NCBI GenBank assembly: GCA_017551665.1
Contig: JAFZLB010000058.1
Coordinates: forward strand, 1 to 39,272
From: Lachnospiraceae bacterium
GTDB taxonomy: Bacteria; Bacillota; Clostridia; Lachnospirales; Lachnospiraceae
DNA length: 39,272 bases
Direction of reading: 5' to 3'
Shown: in pieces, positions 31,362 to 39,050 of the stretch
Layout: each line of letters starts with the position of its first letter
Numbering within the stretch: position 1 is the stretch's first letter
Program-made: the position numbers and the translations under genes
Notes under the pieces: model-generated
What the model was told of the DNA's origin: nothing
Seen by the model: only the letters and a program-made list of their open reading frames with translations
The model's database searches: none

Positions 31362-33284
31362 TTAGAGGGATTTCAACAGATGATAGGTCTTGCGGTAGTT
31401 CTCGTCCCGCCCCTCGGTAATGAGACGCTCAACCCCCTCAAACACCGCCGGGTCATCGAACAAATCCACGAGATAGGGCGCGTAATGCGTGCCCCGTTCC
31501 GCCCGCAGCTCTTCCAGTACGGCAGAAAGATCCTTGCCCTGCTTGTAATTGCGTCCGACCGCATCCGTGGCGGCGTCGATGCAGTCCGAAATCTCGACCA
31601 GCGCGTTGAGGGCGGGATAGCGGATGACATCCGTTTCCGACGGCTCCGGATAACCGCGGGAGTTGTCAAACCAGCGGTGATGATACAGCGAAGCCTCCGC
31701 GTAGGGCGCGGTTTCGGGATGCGTTTTCAGAAGCGCGGCCCCCGCCGCGGGATGCTCTCTGATCAGCGCGAACTCGTCGTCAATCAGCCGTCTGCCGTAG
31801 GTGATGATGGTTTCCACGATGAAGAGCTTGCCGATATCATGCAGGCGCGCGGCTTCGTGCACAAAGTTCAGGACGCTTTCTCTTTGTGCCGGAACCTCGG
31901 AAACATCCGCGGTCCCCGCAATCCCCACGAGCGGCGCGGGGTTCTTTTCCAGAAGGTGCGTCGCCAGAAACAGCGCGATATCGGCCACCCCGATGGAATG
32001 AATATAAGTCGGCGGATGCATCGCCGCCATCAGGCTGAGGCAAAGATCCGGGAAAGAAATGCCGTCCGGCACCGCGATGAAGCGCTTCAGAATGTTGCAA
32101 ATCATCGTCAGCATAAAGCTCAAGACGCCGGTCTTCGGCATCCGGTAAGCGTAAGAAGACATCGCGTCGTAAATCACCTGAAGCGTCTGCGTTTCTTCCG
32201 GAGAAAGATGCTTCGGATCCAGCGACAGGATGTATTCCCAGGGAAGAACGTAATAGGTGTAAAGCCCGCGGGTGGAGAAATCCTCCGGATCCCGCCGAAG
32301 AATCAGCGCCGCAAGCGCCTCACGGTACGCGTCCAGGGACAGCTCCTCCGAGAGATAGGCGTTGCGGAGACGGTACAGCTGCTGTTCCACAAAGGGGCAG
32401 CGGTCCTGCAGCTCCGAATGCTTAGACAAAAAGGCAAAGAGCTGCTTCGCGTAATCATTGAGCTCCCGCAGCTGTTCCTTCGTAAAGCCGTGGGAGTTAC
32501 AATCTTCCGTGAAGTCCGCCAGGTATTGCAGCGTCCGGAACACATGGGAATCCCAGAACGCGTCGTCCGGAATCTGTTCCCGGTAAAAGGGATCCTTTGC
32601 CAGTTCCAGCGCGTGCCGCATCATCTGAAGATCCGATTCGTTACAGGCGGCCCGGTCCTCTTTGTCCTCCCAGGAAAACATGCAGCGGACATAGCGCGTG
32701 TTGATCAGCACCAGCTGCCGGCACTCGTCATCCGGCAACTGCAAAAAGCGTTCCTTGTCCGCGAGCGCAATCAAACGCTTTGCCGCGTCCATCCCCATAT
32801 CACGGTAACGGTAGCAGTCCATCAGCACCGGGGCCAGGCGGGTCGTCAGGTTCCACATGATATAGGCCGTGGGCACCATGCCGTCCAGCGCGAGAATCAG
32901 TTCCCTCTCATCCTCGCCCCGCTCCGCGTCCGACAGCAGTTTTTCCGCGATCAGCATCAGCAACGGCTGGTCGATGTTTTCCATGGCGGTGGAATCCAGC
33001 AAAAGCTCGTTGAACGTACGAAGCGCTTCCCGCACTTCTTTCCCGGAGGGCTTCTCATCCAGCACCAGCGGGAAAAAGTGCTCGTCCAGAATCTCATTAT
33101 TGCGCTGCGAAAGCACCCCGATCTCCCGGAAGGAGGAAAGGAGCTTCAGACGGTAGTCCTCATCGTTTTCAATCCCCGCCAGCATGGGCGAAGACAGCGA
33201 AAGGATTTCCTTCGTGTTCGCGATATATTCCTTCAGTGCTTTTAGATGTACGTTTTCTTTCATGGTATCACTATCGTAACGCAT
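31362..33284 (-). CDS. HD-GYP-like domain protein with long N-terminal region
   Basis: A 640-residue protein. Residues 1 to about 400 have no recognised domain but are rich in helices and acidic residues. The C-terminal part is a metal-dependent HD domain: HDIGK at about 482-486, a HPAAG at about 511-515 and HHRWFDNSRGYP at about 535-546, a variant of the HD-GYP HHExxDGxGYP motif. HD-GYP proteins usually break down cyclic di-GMP, but the missing Glu and shifted DG make this uncertain. Starts at 33284 or 33263 (MKENVHLKAL) are both possible, as neither has a clear RBS. The TrmH gene follows. Confidence 0.75.
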   Translation of the reverse strand: MRYDSDTMKENVHLKALKEYIANTKEILSLSSPMLAGIENDEDYRLKLLSSFREIGVLSQRNNEILDEHFFPLVLDEKPSGKEVREALRTFNELLLDSTAMENIDQPLLMLIAEKLLSDAERGEDERELILALDGMVPTAYIMWNLTTRLAPVLMDCYRYRDMGMDAAKRLIALADKERFLQLPDDECRQLVLINTRYVRCMFSWEDKEDRAACNESDLQMMRHALELAKDPFYREQIPDDAFWDSHVFRTLQYLADFTEDCNSHGFTKEQLRELNDYAKQLFAFLSKHSELQDRCPFVEQQLYRLRNAYLSEELSLDAYREALAALILRRDPEDFSTRGLYTYYVLPWEYILSLDPKHLSPEETQTLQVIYDAMSSYAYRMPKTGVLSFMLTMICNILKRFIAVPDGISFPDLCLSLMAAMHPPTYIHSIGVADIALFLATHLLEKNPAPLVGIAGTADVSEVPAQRESVLNFVHEAARLHDIGKLFIVETIITYGRRLIDDEFALIREHPAAGAALLKTHPETAPYAEASLYHHRWFDNSRGYPEPSETDVIRYPALNALVEISDCIDAATDAVGRNYKQGKDLSAVLEELRAERGTHYAPYLVDLFDDPAVFEGVERLITEGRDENYRKTYHLLKSL

Positions 33285-33396
33285 TCCGACCGCGAAATCA
33301 ATGAGAATACCCCTTCCAAATCCTTAATTCTATGTTAATGAAAAATGTGATATGATGAAAGGGCATCGTTTCGGCAAAGAAGCAGCGGGAGGTCCT

Positions 33397-33843
33397 ATGG
33401 TCTACACGGAAATGACGGTAAAAGCAATGCGGATCGCCTACGACGCACACGAGGGTCAGACCGATCACAACGGCCTGCCTTACATCCTGCATCCGGTGCA
33501 TCTCGCGGAGCAGATGGAGGATGAGCTGTCCTGCACGGTGGCGCTGTTGCATGACGTTGTGGAAGATACGGAAGTGACGCTGGCGGATCTGGAAAAGGAG
33601 TTTCCCAAAGAAGTCACGGAGGCCGTGGCGCTGCTGACCCATGACAAAGAGGGGGATTATTTCGAATACATCGCCGCCCTCAAAGACCATCCCCTGGCCA
33701 GGAAGGTGAAGATGGCGGATCTGGCCCATAACTCAGACCCTTCCCGCGCAAAGGCCAGCGGTATTCCGGAAGAGGAATACGCCGGCCTCAAATGTCGCTA
33801 CGAAAAAGCCACTCTTATGTTACAATCAGAATCCCAACTGTGA
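33397..33843 (+). CDS. Small alarmone hydrolase-like HD protein
   Basis: A 148-residue stand-alone HD domain like the hydrolase part of RelA/SpoT (small alarmone hydrolase, MESH1 type), which removes pyrophosphate from (p)ppGpp. The start is the ATG at 33397 with GGGAGG upstream; a longer frame from 33352 lacks an RBS. Motifs are AYDAHEGQ with His18, YILHPVHLAE with His32, LLHDVVEDTEV with His52-Asp53 and Glu56-Asp57, and KMADLAHNSD. There is no synthetase domain. Its last 18 bp overlap the end of the convergent SGNH hydrolase gene. Confidence 0.85.
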   Translation: MVYTEMTVKAMRIAYDAHEGQTDHNGLPYILHPVHLAEQMEDELSCTVALLHDVVEDTEVTLADLEKEFPKEVTEAVALLTHDKEGDYFEYIAALKDHPLARKVKMADLAHNSDPSRAKASGIPEEEYAGLKCRYEKATLMLQSESQL

Positions 33844-35295
33844 GGCGATATAGGCCTTAATCACCTTCAGCCAGGCATCATAGGCATCGGGTTTGATGTG
33901 CACATAATTGTCCGTCGAAATATCGGTCCGAAGCCAGCCGTCCCCTGTGGAAATCTCTGTTGTGACATCCAGGAAGGGCACGCCCGCCTTCGCGCATTCC
34001 GTACGCAGCGCGGCGTTGAAGGCCGCAATCTTCACGTTCAGCTGGTTTGCCGCGCCGTGCGAAGCGGAAAAGGGCGTGAGCGCAAGGACAACAATCTTGG
34101 AACCCGGCGATTTCTGCCGGATTTTCGCGATGAAACTCATATAGGAAGACACAGGGTCATATCCCGGGGCACGCTGGTCCAGCATACCGGAGTATTCCGC
34201 GTCAATCATGCCCAGCTGGATGAAGATCGTGTTATAGTGCCCTTCGGCCACAACATTGAGCGGCGCCCGGTGCGCACCGCGGAAGATGGGCTGCGTGCCG
34301 CTGGCCACACCCCAGCCGCGGACATAGCCGTCGTTTTCCGACAGGGCGTCCAGGATGAAGTATCCCGCCTGTGCCAGGTGAAGCGGATTCGAAATCACCG
34401 CATCCCTTTTGGAGGTGGCGACCCGCGCAAAGGTTTCCGCGACGGAAGCGCCGATGACGATGGAAGAGCCGACCCAGGCACGCATCTGCTGCACCTGTGC
34501 GGCGGAATAATTCGTCCGGTTCCAGTTCGCGGGCGGCGTGCTGCGGAAGAAGGAATCCTGCCAGTTCTTCAGCAGCGTTTTCTTTGCCGCGACGTCCGTG
34601 CCGGTCAGAATCTGCTCCAGCGCGGGATCCGTGGAGTGAATCTGGCGTCCCTGCGGTACGCCGTAGAGGTACATGTGCGCGTACAGGCGGTAGGACTGCC
34701 CGTTCGCCCAGCTTCTCGCGTCGGGATTTTCCCTGCCGTAGCGCTGCACATCGATATTGCCGTAGGAAAGTGCGGAGCTTGCGGCCGGTGTTACGCCGAC
34801 GGCCGGCGTGACGGTCGCGGGCTGCGTGCCGGCAGAGGACGCGGCGGTCGCGGAAGCGACGACACGCTGTCCGCTTTTTGTGTACACCACGCGGCGTTCC
34901 TTCCTGCCGTAGTTGTTGTAATGATTCCAGAGCCTGACCGCGTCATTGCCGAAGGCGGCCTTCAGATCCGCGTAATCCGCGGCATAGCGGGCGGCGTCAA
35001 AGTTGACGGCGGTGAGTGCCACACCCCTTGCGCCGTCTGTCGTGTAGGCGGCACGGTTTTCCTTGATCCCGTAGGCCAGATAATGATTCCAGAGCCTTGC
35101 GGCATCGTTCCCGAAGGCGGCCTTCAGATCCGCATAATCCGCGGCATAGCGGTTCGCGTCAAAGTTTCCCTGCACGATTTCGACGTAGGTTCCGGGCTCC
35201 GCCGCCCGGACATGCGTCGCGGACGAAAGCGCAATAAAAAAGGAAGACAGTACGCACAAAAAGGCAAGGCCGCGGGACAGAAGTTTTCTTTTCAT
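33826..35295 (-). CDS. Secreted SGNH-hydrolase-like protein with RYAADYADL repeats
   Basis: A 489-residue exported protein starting at the ATG at 35295, 7 nt after TGAGGG. The signal peptide ends near VRAAEP. Two nearly identical helical repeats follow, each with NFDANRYAADYADLKAAFG-like sequence, NDA-RLWNHY and YG-KE-R; their DNA repeats with a 162-bp period. A third degenerate unit has GNIDVQRYGRENPD and RQIHSTDPALEQ, like the lipoprotein at 9542-10909. The C-terminal domain is SGNH-like: IVIGASVAETFARV (GAS where GDS is usual), IQLGMIDAEYSG, VVLALTPFS and DNYVHIKPDAY with the late Asp and His. It is probably a surface esterase. Confidence 0.78.
   Translation of the reverse strand: MKRKLLSRGLAFLCVLSSFFIALSSATHVRAAEPGTYVEIVQGNFDANRYAADYADLKAAFGNDAARLWNHYLAYGIKENRAAYTTDGARGVALTAVNFDAARYAADYADLKAAFGNDAVRLWNHYNNYGRKERRVVYTKSGQRVVASATAASSAGTQPATVTPAVGVTPAASSALSYGNIDVQRYGRENPDARSWANGQSYRLYAHMYLYGVPQGRQIHSTDPALEQILTGTDVAAKKTLLKNWQDSFFRSTPPANWNRTNYSAAQVQQMRAWVGSSIVIGASVAETFARVATSKRDAVISNPLHLAQAGYFILDALSENDGYVRGWGVASGTQPIFRGAHRAPLNVVAEGHYNTIFIQLGMIDAEYSGMLDQRAPGYDPVSSYMSFIAKIRQKSPGSKIVVLALTPFSASHGAANQLNVKIAAFNAALRTECAKAGVPFLDVTTEISTGDGWLRTDISTDNYVHIKPDAYDAWLKVIKAYIASQLGF
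34921..35165 (-). repeat. Internal 162-bp period repeat of the SGNH hydrolase gene
   Basis: Two DNA units of about 82 bp start at 34921 and 35083 (both ATGATTCCAG on the + strand) and encode the RYAADYADLKAAFGNDA repeats. They are largely identical and could recombine, changing the number of repeats. Confidence 0.75.
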
Positions 35296-35374
35296 AATCA
35301 TACCCTCAATACAGATTGGATTTGGAAAAACAATAATTCAATGATAGTCATGAGACGGGAGGATGTCAACCTTT

Positions 35375-35424
35375 GCGCCATGGCGCATACAGATTATTAA
35401 ATTTTTAGTTAGGGGTCTTTAACT
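35375..35424. promoter_or_regulatory. Palindrome and inverted repeat before sufCBD
   Basis: A 14-bp perfect palindrome TGCGCCATGGCGCA (35374-35387) lies between the SGNH and sufC genes. Closer to the promoter, AGTTA (35407-35411) and TAACT (35420-35424) form an inverted repeat with an 8-bp spacer that ends just before the -35 box. Either could bind a regulator; no regulator gene is present in the window. Confidence 0.5.
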
Positions 35425-35425
35425 C

Positions 35426-35454
35426 TTGCCAAGGGCTCTGTTTGGTGGTATATT
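35426..35454 (+). promoter_or_regulatory. Promoter of sufCBD
   Basis: TTGCCA (35426-35431), a 17-bp spacer and TATATT (35449-35454), about 90 bp upstream of the sufC start. Confidence 0.75.
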
Positions 35455-35542
35455 GTTACTCGTTGCAGACAATAAAATCAAGCGCTCTCGGCGATAACAG
35501 GAACTATTCTTTGTTTTGAAAAACGCCGGAAAGGAAGACATA

Positions 35543-36307
35543 ATGGCAAATGACACAATTCTGCAGGTACAACATCTGTCCGTGGCGATCGACGGGGAAC
35601 TGCCGATTCTTTCGGATATCAATCTGGAAATGAAGCGCGGCGAGACGCATGTGCTCATGGGTCCCAACGGCGCGGGCAAGTCCACGCTCGGCTACACGCT
35701 CATGGGCAACGGGCATTATACCGTGACGGAGGGTAAGATTCTCTTCGACGGCGAGGACATCACGGAGGAGGATACGGACAAGCGCGCAAAGGCGGGGCTG
35801 TACCTCTCCTTCCAGAATCCGATTGAGGTGCCGGGCATTTCCTTAAGCTCCTTTTTGCGCAACGCGACAAGAGAACTGACGGGGCAGCCGGTCAAGCTCC
35901 TGGCCTTCCAAAAGCAGCTGAACGAGGTCTTAAAGACGCTTGATATGGACGGCGCGTACGCGGACAGGGATTTGAACGTCGGCTTTTCCGGCGGCGAAAA
36001 GAAGAAGGCGGAGATTTTACAGCTTCTGATGTTAAAGCCCAAGCTCGCGATTTTAGACGAAACGGACTCCGGTCTGGACGTGGACGCGGTGCGCACGGTG
36101 AGCCGCGGCATTGAGGAATATCATAAGAATAACGACGGCGCGCTGCTCATCATCACCCACGCGACAAAGATTCTGGAAGCGCTGAAGGTGGACAAAACGC
36201 ATATCATGGTGAACGGCCATATCGTCGAAAGCGGCGACGCCTCGCTGGTGGAGAAGGTGAACCGCGAAGGCTTTGAGGTATACGAAGAGAAATACGGAGA
36301 GAAATAA
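35543..36307 (+). CDS. sufC: Fe-S cluster assembly ATPase SufC
   Basis: The ABC-type ATPase of the SufBCD scaffold complex, in the cytosol, 254 residues. The start is the ATG at 35543 (MANDTILQVQHLSV), 5 bp after AAAGGAAG; the longer frame from 35516 is not supported. Walker A is GPNGAGKST (about 37-45), the Q-loop lies in LYLSFQNPIEVPG, the signature is FSGGEKKKAEI and Walker B is LAILDETDSGLD. The family-typical ETDSGLD replaces the usual EPT. The stop overlaps the sufB start (TAATG). Confidence 0.96.
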   Translation: MANDTILQVQHLSVAIDGELPILSDINLEMKRGETHVLMGPNGAGKSTLGYTLMGNGHYTVTEGKILFDGEDITEEDTDKRAKAGLYLSFQNPIEVPGISLSSFLRNATRELTGQPVKLLAFQKQLNEVLKTLDMDGAYADRDLNVGFSGGEKKKAEILQLLMLKPKLAILDETDSGLDVDAVRTVSRGIEEYHKNNDGALLIITHATKILEALKVDKTHIMVNGHIVESGDASLVEKVNREGFEVYEEKYGEK

Positions 36308-37752
36308 TGTCGGACGAAAAGGACGCTCTGCGGGCACAAGACTCGCAGAGCCTGTATGATTTCAAAAACGAGGAACGGGCGGAGGAATTTTTCCGTGAGG
36401 AAGAAGGCTTCACGGAGGACATCATCCTGCGCATTTCGGCGGAAAAGAGAGAGCCGGACTGGATGCGGGACTTCCGTTTGAAATGCCTGAAGTTATATGA
36501 AGAAACGGACATGGTGGACTGGGGCCCGGACATTGACGGACTGGACATGGACCGCATCGCTTCCTATGTCCGCCACAAAGAGGACATGAAGAACGACTGG
36601 AACGAGGTGCCGCCGGAGATCAAGAACACCTTTGAGCGCCTCGGCATTCCGCAGGCGGAGCGGGAGTCTCTGGCCGGTGTGGGTGCGCAGTTTGACTCGG
36701 AGCTCGTCTATCACAACGTCCGCAAGGAAGTGGCGGAACAGGGCGTGATTTACACGGATCTGGAGAGCGTCATCCGCGGAGAGCTGGACGAGGAACGCAA
36801 GGACGGCCTGAATTACGCGGGCATGGTAAAGGATCACTTTATGAAGTTAGTGCCCCCGACGGACCACAAATACGCGGCGCTGCACGGCGCGGTCTGGTCG
36901 GGCGGTTCCTTTGTCTACGTCCCGAAGGGCGTGAAGGTGGACATCCCCTTGCAGTCCTATTTCCGCTTAAACGCGGCGGGGGCCGGACAGTTTGAGCATA
37001 CGCTGATCATCGTGGACGAGGGCGCGGACCTGCACTTCATCGAGGGCTGCTCCGCCCCGAAATACAACGTCGCCAATCTGCACGCGGGCTGCGTGGAGCT
37101 GTTCGTGCGCAAAAAGGCACGGCTGCGCTATTCCACGATCGAGAACTGGTCCAAGAACATGTATAACCTTAACACGAAACGTTCGATCGTCGAAGAGGAC
37201 GGCGTGATGGAGTGGGTCTCCGGTTCCTTCGGTTCCCATGTGTCATACCTTTACCCGATGACGATTTTAAAGGGCGACCGCAGCCGGATGGAATTTACGG
37301 GCATCACCTTCTCCGGACGTGATCAGAACCTGGACACGGGCTTGAAGATCGTGCACCAGGGGGCGCAGACAACATCCGTTGTGAATTCGAAATCCATTTC
37401 CAAGGACGGCGGCATCGGTACCTTCCGCTCCTCTCTGGTGATGCAGCCGACGGCCAAAAAAGCCAAGGCTTCCATTTCCTGTGACTCGCTGATGCTGGAT
37501 TCCATTTCCCGCACGGACACCATCCCGGCGATGGACATCCGCGTGGACGACGCGGACATCGGCCACGAGGCAAAGATCGGCCGCATTTCGGATGAGGCGA
37601 TTTTCTACCTGATGAGCAGGGGCATCAAGGAGGACGACGCGAAGGCCATGCTGGTTTCGGGCTTCGCGAATCCGGTGTCGAAGGAGCTGCCCTTGGAGTA
37701 CGCGGCGGAAATGAACAATCTGATCAAGATTGAGATGGACTGGAACGGGTAA
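36307..37752 (+). CDS. sufB: Fe-S cluster assembly protein SufB
   Basis: A core subunit of the SufBC2D scaffold on which Fe-S clusters form, 481 residues. It shows the N-terminal EEGFTEDIILRISAEKREPD segment, WSGGSFVYVPKGVKVDIPLQ (about 198-217), YSTIENWSKNMYNLNTKRSI (about 276-295) and the C-terminal MDIRVDDADIGHEAKIGRIS core with the conserved His. Its ATG overlaps the sufC stop by one base (TAATG), so the two are coupled. The sufD gene starts 5 bp after its stop. Confidence 0.96.
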   Translation: MSDEKDALRAQDSQSLYDFKNEERAEEFFREEEGFTEDIILRISAEKREPDWMRDFRLKCLKLYEETDMVDWGPDIDGLDMDRIASYVRHKEDMKNDWNEVPPEIKNTFERLGIPQAERESLAGVGAQFDSELVYHNVRKEVAEQGVIYTDLESVIRGELDEERKDGLNYAGMVKDHFMKLVPPTDHKYAALHGAVWSGGSFVYVPKGVKVDIPLQSYFRLNAAGAGQFEHTLIIVDEGADLHFIEGCSAPKYNVANLHAGCVELFVRKKARLRYSTIENWSKNMYNLNTKRSIVEEDGVMEWVSGSFGSHVSYLYPMTILKGDRSRMEFTGITFSGRDQNLDTGLKIVHQGAQTTSVVNSKSISKDGGIGTFRSSLVMQPTAKKAKASISCDSLMLDSISRTDTIPAMDIRVDDADIGHEAKIGRISDEAIFYLMSRGIKEDDAKAMLVSGFANPVSKELPLEYAAEMNNLIKIEMDWNG

Positions 37753-37757
37753 AGAAC

Positions 37758-38918
37758 ATGAAGAATGCATTGAAAGTAAACGCCATGCCGGTAAAGACCT
37801 ACCGCTGGCTGAAGATGAATGAAGAAACGCTGTCGCTCGAAGACATCGCGTCCTTTTCGCCGATGGTGCCGGAGGAAAAGCTGCCGGAGGGCGTGACCGT
37901 GGTGCACGGCGCGGGTGCGGAAGCCGTTGACAGTATCTTTGCCGCGCCGGTCCGGCAGATGAAGGAAGCGGACAAAGATGCCATTTTACCGAACGGCGAT
38001 GTGCTCCTGGCCGGGATGCAACAGGACATTCCGACGGGCATGGGCTGCGCGGTGAATGAGCTTATGGAATCAAACGCGGTTCCCGTCAGCGTGTATACGG
38101 TGGAAGAAAACGCAACGCCCGCGGAGCCGCTTTCGTTGCGCTTTACGCCGGAAGAGGGGACGGCAGCGCTCTCCCGCCAGGTCTTTCATGTGAAGAAGGG
38201 CGCGGAGATCACCATCCTCATGGACTACTACGCACTGAAAAAGACGAAGGGCTTTTTCGGCGTGCAGACCTATCTTTTGGCGGAGGAAGGCGCGAAGGTG
38301 CGGATTGTCCGCGTGCAGATGCTGGGCGAGGACTTCACACATTTCGATGATTTCGGCGGTGTCTGCCTGACGGACGCCCACGCGGAAACGGTTCGCCTGG
38401 AGCTGGGCGCAAAGAGTGCCGTGAGCGGTCTTGTGGTCAATCTTCTGGGCGACGAATCCACCTACAACGGCGAAACGGGCTATCTTTGCAGAAACGAACA
38501 GGAATATGATTACAATCACGTCGCGACGCACCGCGGCAAGCGCACGAGCGGCAATCTGTATTTCCACGGCGTTTTGCTGGACAAGGGAAAGAAGATGCTG
38601 CGCGGCACCATTGATTTCCGCAAGGGCGCGGCCGGTGCGGACGGCGATGAAAACGAGGACACGCTGCAGATGTCGCCCGATGCCGTCAACCGCACCGTCC
38701 CCATCATCCTCTGCCAGGAGGAAGAGATCAACGGTCATCACGGCGCCACGATCGGCCAGCTCACGGACGATCTGCTCTTTTACATGCAGAGCCGCGGCAT
38801 TTCCGAGGCGGAGGCCAAAAAGATCGTCATCCGCGCCAAGATCATGCGCGTGGCGAACCTGATCCCGGAGGGGGATTTGCGTTCTTACGTCAACGCCTTT
38901 CTCTGTGATACACTCTGA
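37758..38918 (+). CDS. sufD: Fe-S cluster assembly protein SufD
   Basis: The second core subunit of the SufBC2D complex, 386 residues. It has the typical SufD beta-helix with HVKKGAEITILMDYYALK (about 152-169), the region GKRTSGNLYFHGVLLDKGKK, and the C-terminal EEEINGHHGATIGQL with the His residues that sit at the SufB interface. It lies 5 bp after sufB. The operon here ends with sufD; sufS and sufU are elsewhere (25.2-26.9 kb). Confidence 0.95.
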   Translation: MKNALKVNAMPVKTYRWLKMNEETLSLEDIASFSPMVPEEKLPEGVTVVHGAGAEAVDSIFAAPVRQMKEADKDAILPNGDVLLAGMQQDIPTGMGCAVNELMESNAVPVSVYTVEENATPAEPLSLRFTPEEGTAALSRQVFHVKKGAEITILMDYYALKKTKGFFGVQTYLLAEEGAKVRIVRVQMLGEDFTHFDDFGGVCLTDAHAETVRLELGAKSAVSGLVVNLLGDESTYNGETGYLCRNEQEYDYNHVATHRGKRTSGNLYFHGVLLDKGKKMLRGTIDFRKGAAGADGDENEDTLQMSPDAVNRTVPIILCQEEEINGHHGATIGQLTDDLLFYMQSRGISEAEAKKIVIRAKIMRVANLIPEGDLRSYVNAFLCDTL

Positions 38919-38930
38919 TAAAAATGTGTG

Positions 38931-39007
38931 GTATGCGCGCATGGATGCGCCATACGACCAACGCAACTGTTTTGTGTTCCGCCGGGGATGGCGGAACAGG
39001 AGCGTTG
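38931..39007. other. Structured intergenic region after sufD
   Basis: Two hairpins follow sufD. The first (38931-38955) pairs GTATG with CATAC around an imperfect GC-rich stem. The second has a perfect 9-bp stem TGTTCCGCC/GGCGGAACA (38975-38983 with 38990-38998) enclosed by CAACGC/GCGTTG (38959-38964 with 39002-39007). No T-run follows, so these are not standard terminators. Confidence 0.55.
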
Positions 39008-39009
39008 TG

Positions 39010-39018
39010 TGGTATAAT
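39010..39018 (+). promoter_or_regulatory. Extended -10 promoter of the last lipoprotein gene
   Basis: TGGTATAAT (TGn plus TATAAT, 39010-39018) 32 bp upstream of the start codon at 39051. No -35 box is visible; that position falls inside the hairpin arm. Confidence 0.6.
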
Positions 39019-39050
39019 AGGTAGGTTGTGTGCGACACAGGGAGGGTATG

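Noticed and set aside
31380..33245. Very long + strand reading frame (over 600 codons) antisense to the HD-GYP-like gene
   Set aside because: The minus frame has HDIGK and GYP motifs. The + frame is Arg/His/Gln-rich with no start signal and no domain.
33898..35400. Long + strand reading frame antisense to the secreted SGNH hydrolase
   Set aside because: The minus frame has a signal peptide, repeats and SGNH blocks. The + frame is only its shadow, enriched in Arg and Gly.
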